This document shows, in pieces, positions 48,176-57,640 of a stretch of 64,000 bases of DNA. How positions within the stretch are numbered: position 1 is the first letter of the stretch; each line of letters starts with the position of its first letter. The stretch is from contig NC_088649.1 of assembly GCF_964019385.1 (NCBI RefSeq), positions 21,482,435-21,546,434 of the forward strand, in the 5' to 3' direction. The notes beneath the pieces were generated by a model. That model worked only from the letters and a program-made list of their open reading frames with translations, did not search any database and was not told the origin of the DNA. Origin of the DNA: Sycon ciliatum (taxonomy: Eukaryota > Porifera > Calcarea > Leucosolenida > Sycettidae). The translations under genes were made by a program, and so were the position numbers.

Positions 48176-48307
48176 ATTGAGTAATGATAATAATTAAAAA
48201 GTTTACGTGGAGATAAAAATGTAATCAACGCAATAAATAGAGTAAGCTGCGCACTCAGTACAAACACCACTAGCAAAACCTGTTTTCATGTAAATAAAGA
48301 AGCTTGT

Positions 48308-48341
48308 TCCTAAACGTTTTCGTCGCCATCTCATCAGAGGA
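48308..48341 (-). ncRNA. Hammerhead-like motif, PLE remnant P3
   Basis: On the minus strand TCCT (48341-48338), then core CTGATGA (48337-48331), GATGGCGAC in the stem II position with only the closing G-C pair strong, GAAA (48321-48318), stem III AAC/GTT, U17 at 48312 and stem I AGGA. It lies downstream of the P3 endonuclease C-terminus, as in PLE pLTRs. Weak stem II suggests decay. Confidence 0.6.
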
Positions 48342-48529
48342 TTACTGTGGCAAATCAACATTAGCTCTAAACTCAATATATATACGCACAATGCAAGCAA
48401 TATTTTAGACCCTAACTAGCGCGAGAAAATGAGAGCTGAAAGAAACATGACATCAATCAACGATATCAGGTGACAACAGATGCGATAAATTCACCACTAG
48501 AAAGTAACCATGCAACCACAAACGAGAAC

Positions 48530-48825
48530 TACTGATCTAAATTCACAAACAATTTCAACGTAAACAAATTCTTTTTCTGCCTACACAAAATCGGCTTGGT
48601 GGTAAATATGTAGATAGACTCCAATACACGCAAATACCTTTGACTACGTGAACGAGACCAAACAGAAAAGCAATCATCAGTATAACTAGAACGACAATTA
48701 CTATTCTCAACAAGATGGTTAGCAACAAAATATTCATACACCCTAACATCACTACTAGAACCAGTACATACTTTGGAATTACCTGAAAATGAAACCGACC
48801 TGACATTCCTTGCCGCTACTGCCAA
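48530..48825 (-). pseudogene. Penelope-like endonuclease C-terminus, remnant P3
   Basis: The minus-strand frame shows NCRSSYTDDCFSVWSRSRSQ, LRVLESIYIFTTKPILC and NLFTLKLF, matching the end of PLE GIY-YIG proteins (an EA-IYI-KP-L motif before L-LF). The catalytic GIY-YIG core and RT are absent. Confidence 0.65.
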
Positions 48826-49099
48826 TCCAGACGAGGCCGATGCTGATGTCAGACAAGTTGAAATGGAGATCAGACATTGTTTGGGGATGAGTTTTTGTTG
48901 ACTGGAGACAGAAGCGGACTTGGCTTAATTTCAGTGTATTCTCATGCATTGATCTTTGGCCTTTGTACGCGTGCTGTGGTATTATTATTAATATTATTAT
49001 GTAGAGAATAAATAGGATGAAGGCCGCAGACATCACGCAACTACGTTACTTGTTTGACATGTATTACTGTGTAGTTTATAACAAAAATATAATTGAAAA

Positions 49100-49135
49100 C
49101 CCAGAATCGATTTTCTCGTTCCAATCATCAGGGGG
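49100..49135 (-). ncRNA. Hammerhead-like motif, PLE remnant P1
   Basis: On the minus strand core CTGATGA (49131-49125), stem II TTG/CGA with loop GAA, GAAA (49115-49112), stem III AAT/ATT and C17 at 49104. Stem I is CCC/GGG but with a mismatch next to the core. Same position as in P3, after the endonuclease tail. Confidence 0.6.
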
Positions 49136-49304
49136 AAAAACGGAACTAAGGATACAACCAAAGAAACTGAAGTTAAGTACTGTAAATAGAAAGGTGTTAT
49201 AAATAACAACAAGATACAAGTGCAATAAAACCACTAAAGGAAACGCAAAAAAGGTAACAAGATTACATAATCGAAGGCGAGAAGGCACTGAACGAAGTGT
49301 CAAC

Positions 49305-49730
49305 CTACGAATACAACTTCAGTGCAACAACGTGCTCTTTCTGCTTACACAAAACAGGCTTATGAATACGTAAACAAACTGCCTCAAGGACTTTCAACTG
49401 TTGGACATAACGCGCACGACACAGTACAGAAAAATGAGAGTCATCATACACACCAAGACAGTCAGGACGAGATAACAAGTGTAGATACACAGCTGACTTC
49501 TTACGATCAAGACATTCATCCGCCTCATCTTGCTCCTTCCCACCCAACTCCTCCTCGTCCATCTCATCGCCCTCTTCCTCGTTCCGCTCGTCATCCTCAC
49601 GATCATAATCACCACCATCATCTGCCTCGTCCTCTGTCTCCTCAACAACCGTTTCGTCGATCCAATTCCTCTTCCATCCTCTGATCATCCGTCTCATCCT
49701 CCGTTTCAGTACAGACCACTTGTCTCCCAT
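49305..49730 (-). pseudogene. Penelope-like endonuclease C-terminus, remnant P1
   Basis: An acidic stretch (EDDERNEEEGDEMDEEE) is followed by RPDCLGVYDDSHFSVLCRAR, LKVLEAVCLRIHKPVLCKQK and VVALKLYS. Same C-terminal pattern as P2-P4. The N-terminal side overlaps, on the other strand, the start of P2. Confidence 0.68.
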
Positions 49731-49894
49731 TTGTTAGCTGCTCGTCCCGTGAGCGGAGTTGTTCCTCAGATCCGCTTCACTCACAGACTAATGATACTGC
49801 ACGACCCTCCTCCTGTTGGTACTGTCCACAACGCGTGGTCCTTAGCCGTTTCTGGCATAGATCTCTGTGGAGTAGTTGACTGAGGTGGAGGGTT

Positions 49895-50985
49895 GGTAGG
49901 ACGTCCTTCCGCATCGTGAACGCACGCATTGTTGTGAAGACATGTTATCTACAACTTCGAATGCCGACATTGTGCTAGTCGGTATGTTGGTAGGACTGTT
50001 CAGCACCTGAACGCACATATCAAACAACACACTCCACTTCACATCCTTCCACCCAGTGCGCAATCTGGGAGGCCCAAACGCGGGAGGCCTAGGAAAAACC
50101 CATCACCTACACGGAAGGATAGTTCCCTGCCGCTGTCTGCCGTTCCCCCTCTGGCATCTGTGTTGGACGGGCTTGAGGTTGGCTGCTCTTTGGAAGTGCG
50201 TGCGGAACCGCCATTGGTGCAGCCCTCGGGTGTGCCTAAGTCTGTGCCTCTGGGTGTTTTGCATGGGGCTGTGCCTCGAGTGTTGCCAGCACCTCTGCCT
50301 CCCCCTGACCCTCCTCCTTCGAGGTCTGTGTTGGCGGGGAGCACCCGTGCCGGTCGATTTGTCTCACCGGAACCAGAGCTGGATTCAACAGAAAGACCAA
50401 CAACCATGGCTGCAACAACAACACCAGCTTCACATCCAACAACAACACTAGCTTCACATCCAACAACAACTAATCCACAAAACAAAGCAGCAAAGGACAG
50501 ACCACGCAGATCTACAGCAGATTACAACCGGACCTATGAATTCACGGTTAAAATACAAAGGAAACAATCGCAAAGGACGACGACTGACATGAAGGCAACG
50601 GCATTCACGGTTGGCGTGGGTGGTGAAGGTGAGACGCAGGACGATGCAAGTGAGGAGGAGAGTCAAACCGCTGTGGAATACGGAGCAGGTTCTGATGCGG
50701 ACAGTGAGGGAGAAGGTGAGCTGAGTGAGGTGAGAGTGAGTGTGAGGGTGTGCTCGTGACTCGAGATTGTGTGCGTCCGTCTCGTAATAACAAGTCTTCA
50801 GTATAAAATAAGTTGCTTTCTAGTACTGACTGTTGTCGTACTTATTCTGATTCCTGTTTTTCTGTTTTGTGCCGTGCTCGTCATGGTTATCTTTTGCAGT
50901 TACAATTTTGTAAGCTGTTTGTCAGCGCATTCATAAGCCGAATTTATGTGTCCAGAAAGATAGTATTATTACCCTCAAATTGTTC
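49895..50985 (+). pseudogene. Penelope-like GIY-YIG endonuclease, remnant P2
   Basis: The plus-strand frame reads VIYNFECRHCASRYVGRT, then QHLNAHIKQHTP: the GIY-YIG nuclease core with paired cysteines that is typical of PLEs. It continues GRPKRGRPRKNPSPTRKD and a long Pro/Thr/Ser-rich linker to a stop at 50759. After the stop the tail pattern resumes (50820-50960: YSDSCFSVLCRARHG). The enclosed stretch is either frame-broken or an intron. No RT is seen, so it is a truncated PLE or an endonuclease-only fragment. Confidence 0.72.
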
Positions 50986-51274
50986 AAATAATGTTCTTTT
51001 GTGTAATGTGGCAACGTTGTTGCCTCTTGTGCCTAAATGTGTTTTGTCACCTTCTTGTTTATTATTGTTATTATTATCATTCGTTCTCACTTTTTTTGTT
51101 TTTGTTGCTGATACACACTTGTCACGCTTAGTTCTTACTTGTATACCCTTGTTTTCTGCACACTTTTGTGAGAAATCGCACCTCGATATTCTAGTACTGT
51201 CATTGTATCGTGTTACCCTACCTCGATTGCTATATTATTTACTTTGTTCTCATTTTGTTCTTTAGTACAACGGT

Positions 51275-51312
51275 GATTTCTGAAGAGTGTTGTACGAAAA
51301 CTTGTTCGAATC
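51275..51312 (+). ncRNA. Type I hammerhead ribozyme (PLE remnant P2)
   Basis: Stem I GATTT (51275-51279) pairs with GAATC (51308-51312, one G-U). The core is CTGAAGA (51280-51286, CUGANGA). Stem II is GTG/TAC with loop TTG, GAAA is 51296-51299, stem III is AAC/GTT with loop TT, and C17 is 51307. All core bases are intact. It follows the P2 endonuclease tail by about 300 bp. Confidence 0.8.
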
Positions 51313-51489
51313 ATCTTTTTTTCCATTGCCTTTTTCTTCTTACATGTATTTTTCCTTACCCTTTAGATTGTTTCTTGCATCGTCTCCATCACTTACATTG
51401 TTAATAAAGAAGTCCAAATGTCGCTTCAGCTCGTCCTACTTATTGCCATATTAATATGATTGTCTCCTCGTCGAATTATTAATATTATG

Positions 51490-51790
51490 TAAACAGTTTC
51501 CTCTGAGACAAAAATGCGATATTACTCATAAAAAGGACACACTTCAGGCTCATTACAAACATCTTGAAAGTTTTTGTCTTCACAAGTATACTTTTAAGCC
51601 CTCTCGTCAGGTGAAATTTAGGCAAGGGAAAAGGAACAGGAACAGTGGATTAAATACAGTAAGAAGGTGGTAAAACAGCGCAAAAAAGAAGATAGCTAAA
51701 GTAAACAGCAAAAATTGCAATAATGACACAAAGGTGCAAGTGCGAGAAAACTCAATAAGCGTGACATTTAGTGCGACAACAAGAGACAAC
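51490..51790 (-). repeat. PLE pLTR-like repeat, inverted partner of 52395-52690
   Basis: This is a reverse copy of 52395-52690 (about 90% by eye), directly downstream of the P4 endonuclease tail. It includes a hammerhead-like motif at 51580-51618 (core CTGACGA at 51610-51604, short stem II GAG/CTT) in which GAAA has become AAAA. Confidence 0.78.
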
Positions 51791-51808
51791 CACTGGACAT
51801 ACATGTAA

Positions 51809-52204
51809 CTAACGAGGTTTTGACGACCTACCTAACAGCCTACTTCGAAGTAAGTGTGAATTTGATTTGTTTCTGCTTGCAAAGGTTGGGTTTCTTTGTG
51901 TGGGTGTATACGGCTTCAAAACATTCAGCAATCTAGCACTGCGCACACGTGACACAATCGAAAAACAATCATCTGAATACACAGCACGACAATCAGGATG
52001 CTCAAACCAATGACTAGCAATGGACGACTCATACTTATCAAAACTAACATCAGAACAATCAGCATGTGCGGTGGACACGTCCGATATCACACGGCTAGTC
52101 GATTGGACCCTAGCCGTTGCCTCTGTCTGTGCTTTAGTCGCTGCCATCGCCGTCGTTGCCGATCTTGTCATTCTTCTGGTTGACACGGTTCCTGTCACTG
52201 CCAC
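51809..52204 (-). pseudogene. Penelope-like endonuclease C-terminus, remnant P4
   Basis: The minus-strand frame shows HPDCRAVYSDDCFSIVSRVR, LNVLKPYTPTQRNPTFASR and LLRSRLLG: the PLE tail, with the EAIYI motif altered. Its pLTR-like repeats lie on both sides in opposite orientation. Confidence 0.62.
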
Positions 52205-52394
52205 GCCAGTAGGTATCTTGTCCGGTTGCTTTTCGGGTGGTCTAGTTAATTTTGGTGTGACGTTGCTTGGTGTTGATGCCGCTGCGTTAGACCATCTTGT
52301 ACCAGGATGATTCTTTGCTGGACGCCCCCTCCATGGTCGAGTGGATCGTGCGTGTTGTGGAATAATGTGTAGCAGTGCGTGTTGTCGGATGTGT

Positions 52395-52690
52395 GCGTCC
52401 AGATGTTGAAGAGGCTACATGTTACGCTTATTGAGTTTTCTCGCACTTGCACCTTTGAGTCATTATTGCAATTTTCGCTGTTAACTTTATCTATCTTCTT
52501 TTTTGCGCTGTTTTACCACCCTCTTACTGTATTTAATCCACTGTTCCTGTTCCTTTTCCCTTGCCTGTAGTTCACCTGACGAGAAGGCTTGAAAGTATAC
52601 TTGTGAAGACAAAAACTTTCAAGTTGTTTGTAATGAGCCTGAAGTGTGTCCTTTTTATGAGTATTATTATTATTACTTTTCCGGTTTGTG
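52395..52690 (+). repeat. PLE pLTR-like repeat (inverted copy)
   Basis: Copy of the sequence at 51490-51790 in the other orientation (GCTTATTGAGTTTTCTCGC, CCACTGTTCCTGTTCC, AATGAGCCTGAAGTGTGTCC). It ends at an ATT repeat. Confidence 0.78.
52571..52607 (+). ncRNA. Hammerhead-like motif in pLTR repeat
   Basis: Stem I TTCAC/GTGAA, core CTGACGA (52576-52582), GAAA (52591-52594), stem III AGT/ACT and T17 at 52602 are intact. Stem II (GAAGGCTT) pairs poorly; the sister copy at 51600 has the better GAGGGCTT but lacks GAAA. Confidence 0.65.
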
Positions 52691-52762
52691 TCTTTCCCTC
52701 AAACTAGTGAGTATCTTATGATTTGGGGCTCCCCGCGTGCTAGTCTGTACATGAACCTCTCT

Positions 52763-53213
52763 GGTAAGGGCCTGTTTAGACTGCTGCAAAACGAATTAAT
52801 CCTGGGATTATAATCCAACTCTCCATATTAACTTGCCACCAGAGCGCCAAAATCGAGAGTTGACGCTCCAAAAAGAAAGCTATAAGGACCACCCCTTTCC
52901 GCTCCAAACAGGAGTTTGACGCTGATTAGCCATTGAAGCTGAAATTCACGGATTTTTCAGCTCGATATCGAGGAGCTAATTGGTCACGGACAACAACCAA
53001 ACATATAAGGATGGTTGCAAAGGATTTTACTTCAGGTGTTGGCGATCCCCAAGGTGAACGAGTTTGACATCGTTCGTGAAGGTCACCACTTTACGCCCGA
53101 AATGAAGTTTGAATTTTCATTCGCCCCACATGTGTAGTGTGATCGCGATTCTAATTCTGGACGTTTTTTCGTCAGGTACCGAGCATTTGCCGCAGGCAGA
53201 CCAGGCCCTTACC
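52763..53213. mobile_element. TIR element, GGTAAGGGCCTG ends
   Basis: GGTAAGGGCCTG at 52763 is inverted at 53202-53213. The inversion continues outwards into CCTCTCT/AGAGAGG, so the palindrome spans 52754-53222. The interior of about 430 bp is not coding. Confidence 0.6.
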
Positions 53214-53387
53214 AGAGAGGTTCTGCTATACTCAGTACGTGAAAAGTAGAGAATTCACATAGAGAGCAGGTGTCTGGGTTAAAGTCTACGACTTAGCATG
53301 TTTGGGGTCCAGATTTCAACGCGTAGATGAGATTCTCTACGTTGTGGCACGCGCACACGCAAAGAAAATGCGTAACTATCTGCTGGG
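53214..53387 (+). mobile_element. Partial MITE, AGAGAGGTTCTGC end
   Basis: It matches the left half of the MITE at 12993-13335 (AGAGCAGGTGTCTGGGTT, GTAGATGAGATTCTCTACG) and stops at CTGGGTAT before an ATT run. The right end is missing. Confidence 0.75.
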
Positions 53388-53569
53388 TATTATTATTATA
53401 TTTGTGAGGGATTCCCCAAAGGCCGGAGCCTAAATCAAGGGGGTCTCCGAGAATAGATATACGTGTACAATACGTGTACAATAGGGTGAAAATTTTAAAA
53501 GAAAGATATTATCAAGATAAAAAGATTAAGGCCATGTAAAATATGAGCCGCAATCAGCGAAAACGACCC

Positions 53570-53830
53570 TTAGAGGTCGCACTTTTCAATAATGGTGCGG
53601 TATGGTGAACAAGAGCATTTACATATTAACTTGATTTCGTCATAAGATGGGCTAAAATATTCATTTTCCAAGCAGGAGAATGATAGGGCCAAGTCGAACA
53701 CACCAGATGTTCTCTTTCCAAGTTCGTTTCGGCTCAAAAATATTCCCACAGTCGGCCAGCTTCCTGCACATTACAGCTTAAAAAAAGAATGGGAGTGCGA
53801 ATGGTGAACAGAAGCATTTACACACTGTCA
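53570..53830 (-). pseudogene. 10-Cys secreted protein family, copy I (short remnant)
   Basis: It aligns at the DNA level with the middle of gene B on the minus strand: GGTCGCACTTTTC, ACTTGATTTCGTCA, CACACCAGATGTTCTC, TTCCCACAGTCGGCCAGC. Frames are broken. Only about 85 codons of the family are represented. Confidence 0.65.
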
Positions 53831-54274
53831 AACCTCTTCATTGTCGTGTCGTTGGACGGCAAAAGCAGAACCCATTGTCGAAATAAATTAATCATCAAAC
53901 AGTTGGCCTTTTTCTCAACTGAATAACCCACCACTTCCTTATAATAAGATGCACACCCTGTGGGTCTCTGGCAACATGATCAGTGAGAATCGGACACTAA
54001 AACTGTATCCGTCCTAAAGTCTGACATACAACTGCGCACCAGGGAACATGACGCAAGCTGCATCTCCGCCCAGTCAGTATCGCCTATGGCATTGGTGTTT
54101 GGTTTAGAGTATTTTATCACTTTAAGCGATATAATTATTACTATGACCTACACTGCATGTTCTGTATGCGAGTGTAGTTGGATGTCTTTCCCTAGCAAGC
54201 ATCTACGAAATTAATCAATAGAGGTGTGACATGCCACATCATCATCATCATCACCAATACGCGGCTGTTAAACA
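53831..54274. other. No gene recognised
   Basis: Nothing could be supported, apart from a short (ATC)n run near 54236. Confidence 0.45.
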
Positions 54275-54775
54275 ACTGCTCCAGCGTGGGAGCAATCAGG
54301 TTCCTAATACGATTTTCCCCAAGGCTGCTTCCACTACTTCGTACTGTTCTTAATCAGTGAAGGCTTGTAATCACATGTCAGGAACTGACAGTGGTGCGAA
54401 CGACTAAGAATCCTCAGCGTCTGTTCCATCCATGAGCGACACTGAATCAAGCTGCTATCTAGTGTTCAGGAGGTGTTTGTCGCGCTGGAAACTGCTGGTT
54501 TCTGTTAGGTTTTATCCCTGGTGATGATTTGGCTTGGAGAGCACCATGCAAGTGGTGGGCCTCAAGCACCATCTTTCTGAGCATACTCATGCTCAACGCA
54601 TGAGGTCTTTCCGAAGAACTGTGGATTGAGTAGGGAGCGATGCTTTCTTGGAGAGTTGCCGATGGGAAGGTTCGAACGACTTCTCTTGTGTTCAGGATGT
54701 AAGTCGTGAGTCCGTCAAGTCATGTCGGTGGGAAAGTGCCTGTTCCAGTGTGGGAGCAACCTACCTTCTAGTTAA
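54275..54775 (+). mobile_element. Ribozyme repeat X, copy X5 (degenerate)
   Basis: It matches X2 through CCACTACTTCGTACTG, GAGCGACACTGAATCA, GGTGTTTGTCGCGCTGG and ATGCTTTCTTGG. The hammerhead is mutated (GCATGAG for CTGATGAG; GAAGAAC for GAAAC). Confidence 0.75.
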
Positions 54776-55398
54776 AAGTATTATTTTGATGCCTGTATTG
54801 GGGCTGCGTCAACTGAGAGCGAGCAAAGTGAGGAAGTGGCAGGGAAGGCTTTCGAAACTCCAGCGCGTTGACCCCGCGCCTATGTATCAACAGTATGACA
54901 TAAATGTGTTCAACATCCATTGCCTAATGCAGCTGCTTCCTGAGACAACCATGACCACTGCCCTTTACCCTGCTGTTGGCGCCATTAGCTAGCACCAGCC
55001 GGAACCGAAAACATGCACAATGGTTGTAGACACTTGTCCTAGCCGTTCTTGTGCAGTCATGCGCATGTACACGTAGGCTAGTTCTCATTCTGCTGGATGT
55101 GTCATATCAGATGTTGACTACCTCCCTCCTTTATCTCTCCTTACCCCTCGGTGGACGCAGCATAATGCTGCGACAAATCTATGAGTGAGTTCTAATAATA
55201 ATCTCTTTGACTCAATTTGTGGTCCATGACCTATTGACACACAAAGTGCGCATATTGTATTGGACTTCTGAAAAGGTTTATGTTCTACCTAATCAGCATT
55301 GTGCTCCTCGAACGTGGCGTTACATCGGAAAGATGAACATTAATGACGCTTTGTATTTTTATTACAAGATAAACACAAACTTGAGTGTCGCAGAAGTA

Positions 55399-55435
<37 letters not shown>

Positions 55436-55769
55436 GAAATTGAATTTTGTGACGCAGACCAACCGGGCAATGGTTCCCAACATTATGATGGCGATAAAGT
55501 AACGGCCAAAAGCCAAGGTTACAGCAAGCAAGCCTCCTCGAAAGAGAGAAAAATACAGGCTTCAAATACTCAAAAAGACAAAGAGAAAGGGAACAAGTAG
55601 AAGGGAATAAGGAAAAAGAAAAGAAGACAAACATTACGGAAACAAAAAAACACAGTTGAGCCAATTCGCCGGACGACTCGACGTCCAAGCCTAGATGCTG
55701 GCTAGCTATAAAAATAAACCTTTAAAGTCTCTTCAATGATCTAGAGCAGACGAGGGACCTGAACTCTTA
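54776..55769. other. No gene; (GTT)n microsatellite
   Basis: The only clear structure is a (GTT)13-type array at 55399-55437. No coding region was recognised. Confidence 0.55.
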
Positions 55770-56880
55770 GGGCATGGCGTTCCATTATCAAACAGCGGAA
55801 ACGAGCGGCCGACAGTCACCAGAGACTCGCCTGGTGGCAGAAAAAACATACGCATTTGGATCATTGATCCGAGTGACGTCTTCAGTTTCACGACATAGGC
55901 CCTTGGACAGGAGATTGCTAATTCTGGCCATGTGGATACGAAGCATAAGGAGGTAGAGTTTACAATGGGCGTTTTGGATGAAGGGGATTAGGCCAGGACG
56001 GGTGTCGATGGGATCTGTGAGGGAGGGGAACGGCGGGTAGGCAACGCAGCGGATACATCGCTTGTCAAGGACCGAAAGCGGATGACCTTAGTGCGCAGGT
56101 AGAATCGATAAGAAGACATTGGATCCATAAAACAAGTCTGATAGTATGTTACGATCCGTAAAATAGCAGGGATTGTCGCTCAGTTAAGCAGGAGCGAATG
56201 GCTCGAAGCGCCGTCAGTTCCTGGAAAGTGTTCCGTATGATAATCGCAACTTGAGTCTCCCACAGAAGCTGGGAATCGAGATATAGACCTAGATATCGAG
56301 CAGTTATGGTCTGAGCTAGGGGATTACCATTGCACTCTATTTTAAGAAACAAAGGATGCCTGCGGAATGCATTTAGGGCCGGGACGTGGGTTTTGGAGAG
56401 ATTTAGTATTAAGCATCTTTCCTCCAGAAAATTGTCCAGGTTGGAGACCGAAAAGGAGAGCGTTAAATTCAAGAATTCGACAGGTTGACTGATGGCGTCT
56501 AGCAGGTTATCATCAGCAATAAGTTGTGAGTGGGCTGGAGTTGTGATCTGTTCTATTTCCATTGTGTAAATGGATAACAAAAGAGGACCTAGCACACTAC
56601 CCTGAGGAACACCACACTCACAGGGAAGGCGGACGACTGGCCATTGCTCAGAACAACACTCTGACGGTGGGCCGTCAGGTATCTCATGAACCAATTGAGG
56701 GCAGTTGAAGTAATGCAAAGCGAAAATAGATCTGTAACCAAAATTTGGTGTTTGACCTTATCGAAGGCCTTTCAGATGTCGACAAGTACAATGCCTGTAT
56801 GGCGCTGCTGCTCCGCTGCCTCCAAATATCTGTCTACTGTCAATGTCAGGGCGTCTTCTGTGGAGTGAGGTGGCCCCTAT
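55770..56880 (-). pseudogene. LINE-H, RT fragment
   Basis: On the minus strand, STEDALTLTVDRYLEAAEQQ and KAFDKVKHQ (frame broken by a stop), then VPQGSVLGPLLLSIY, QLIADDNLLDA (catalytic ADD with an altered first residue) and TARYLGLYLDSQLLWETQV. The C-terminal part continues weakly to about 55770. Frameshifts and stops make it dead. CR1/L2-like by motif order. Confidence 0.75.
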
Positions 56881-56884
56881 GTGA

Positions 56885-57640
56885 ACTGGTTTATGGGGGA
56901 CAAGGAATGGAGAGGACAAACAATGTAGCAATCAAAACCCACTCCTGTAGACTGCAAGCTAGGTTTTACCATAAAGGCCTCATCAGTACAGCTACGAGCT
57001 AAATAGGCCGAGCTACCAGCCATGGTTCAAATGGTAATGTTAATAGCATTTCACTGGGGGCAAAACGGCATGAGAATGGATCAAAGCGCATGATTTCCCA
57101 CAACTGCCGCCTCGTATCTTTTCACGATCCCTGTAACATCACCACTGACTGCTGTGTGTATTGAGTAGATCTCATGGCTATTTCAAATCGAACCTTCTTA
57201 CAACCGAGCCTTTCTAAACATACCTGTTGTCCCTCTCATTCAGGACGGTTTAGACTACAGAACGTTCTACACTCCAGGTAGCATAGTTACGAGGTAATGA
57301 AGAGCATAACAGTTCACTTAGTTCCTTTGGACAAAGCAGAGCGAACATTACGAGCCTACGGGCAGAGGCTTGTGATAAGAATTCATTGGTGTACAAAACA
57401 AAAATGTTATGTAACGACTTAGCACAAAAAATATAATCGAGGAATACACACAATAAGAGGGCGGGAAAGGTGTTTCAACTGTGAGTTTCACGCACTTTGC
57501 AATCACCAGAAGATAGGAGCCTCTCTGTTTTGATAATAACAGTCTATAATGAACAAAGATTGCCCAGGTCCGAAATAGCACAAGACAATCATAATATTAA
57601 TTTTGCTGTCATTAGCTATTTCATGGTAGTTGACCTAGAG
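56885..57640. repeat. Duplicated downstream flank (repeat Y) of gene unit G
   Basis: It matches 23420-24240 in patches (GGCATGAGAATGGATCAAA, TTCACGATCCCTGTAACA, GATTGCCCAGGTC). It is separated from the remaining G flank (from about 60610) by LINE-F, whose 3' tail begins at about 57641. Confidence 0.65.

Larger units (their letters stand above)
47781..48183 (+). mobile_element. Tandem retrozyme-like element R1 (228-bp period)
   Basis: Two copies of a 175-bp segment (47781-47955 and 48009-48183) are almost identical and sit 228 bp apart, joined by a unique 53-bp linker. Each ends in a complete hammerhead. The two cleavage sites are after 47942 and 48170, so a transcript would release a 228-nt RNA with the ends needed for circularisation. 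Each unit has a perfect hairpin, GGAAAT/ATTTCC (47853-47868). No protein is encoded. Flanks share ATAATAAT, a possible target duplication. This is the organisation described for metazoan retrozymes. Confidence 0.9.
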
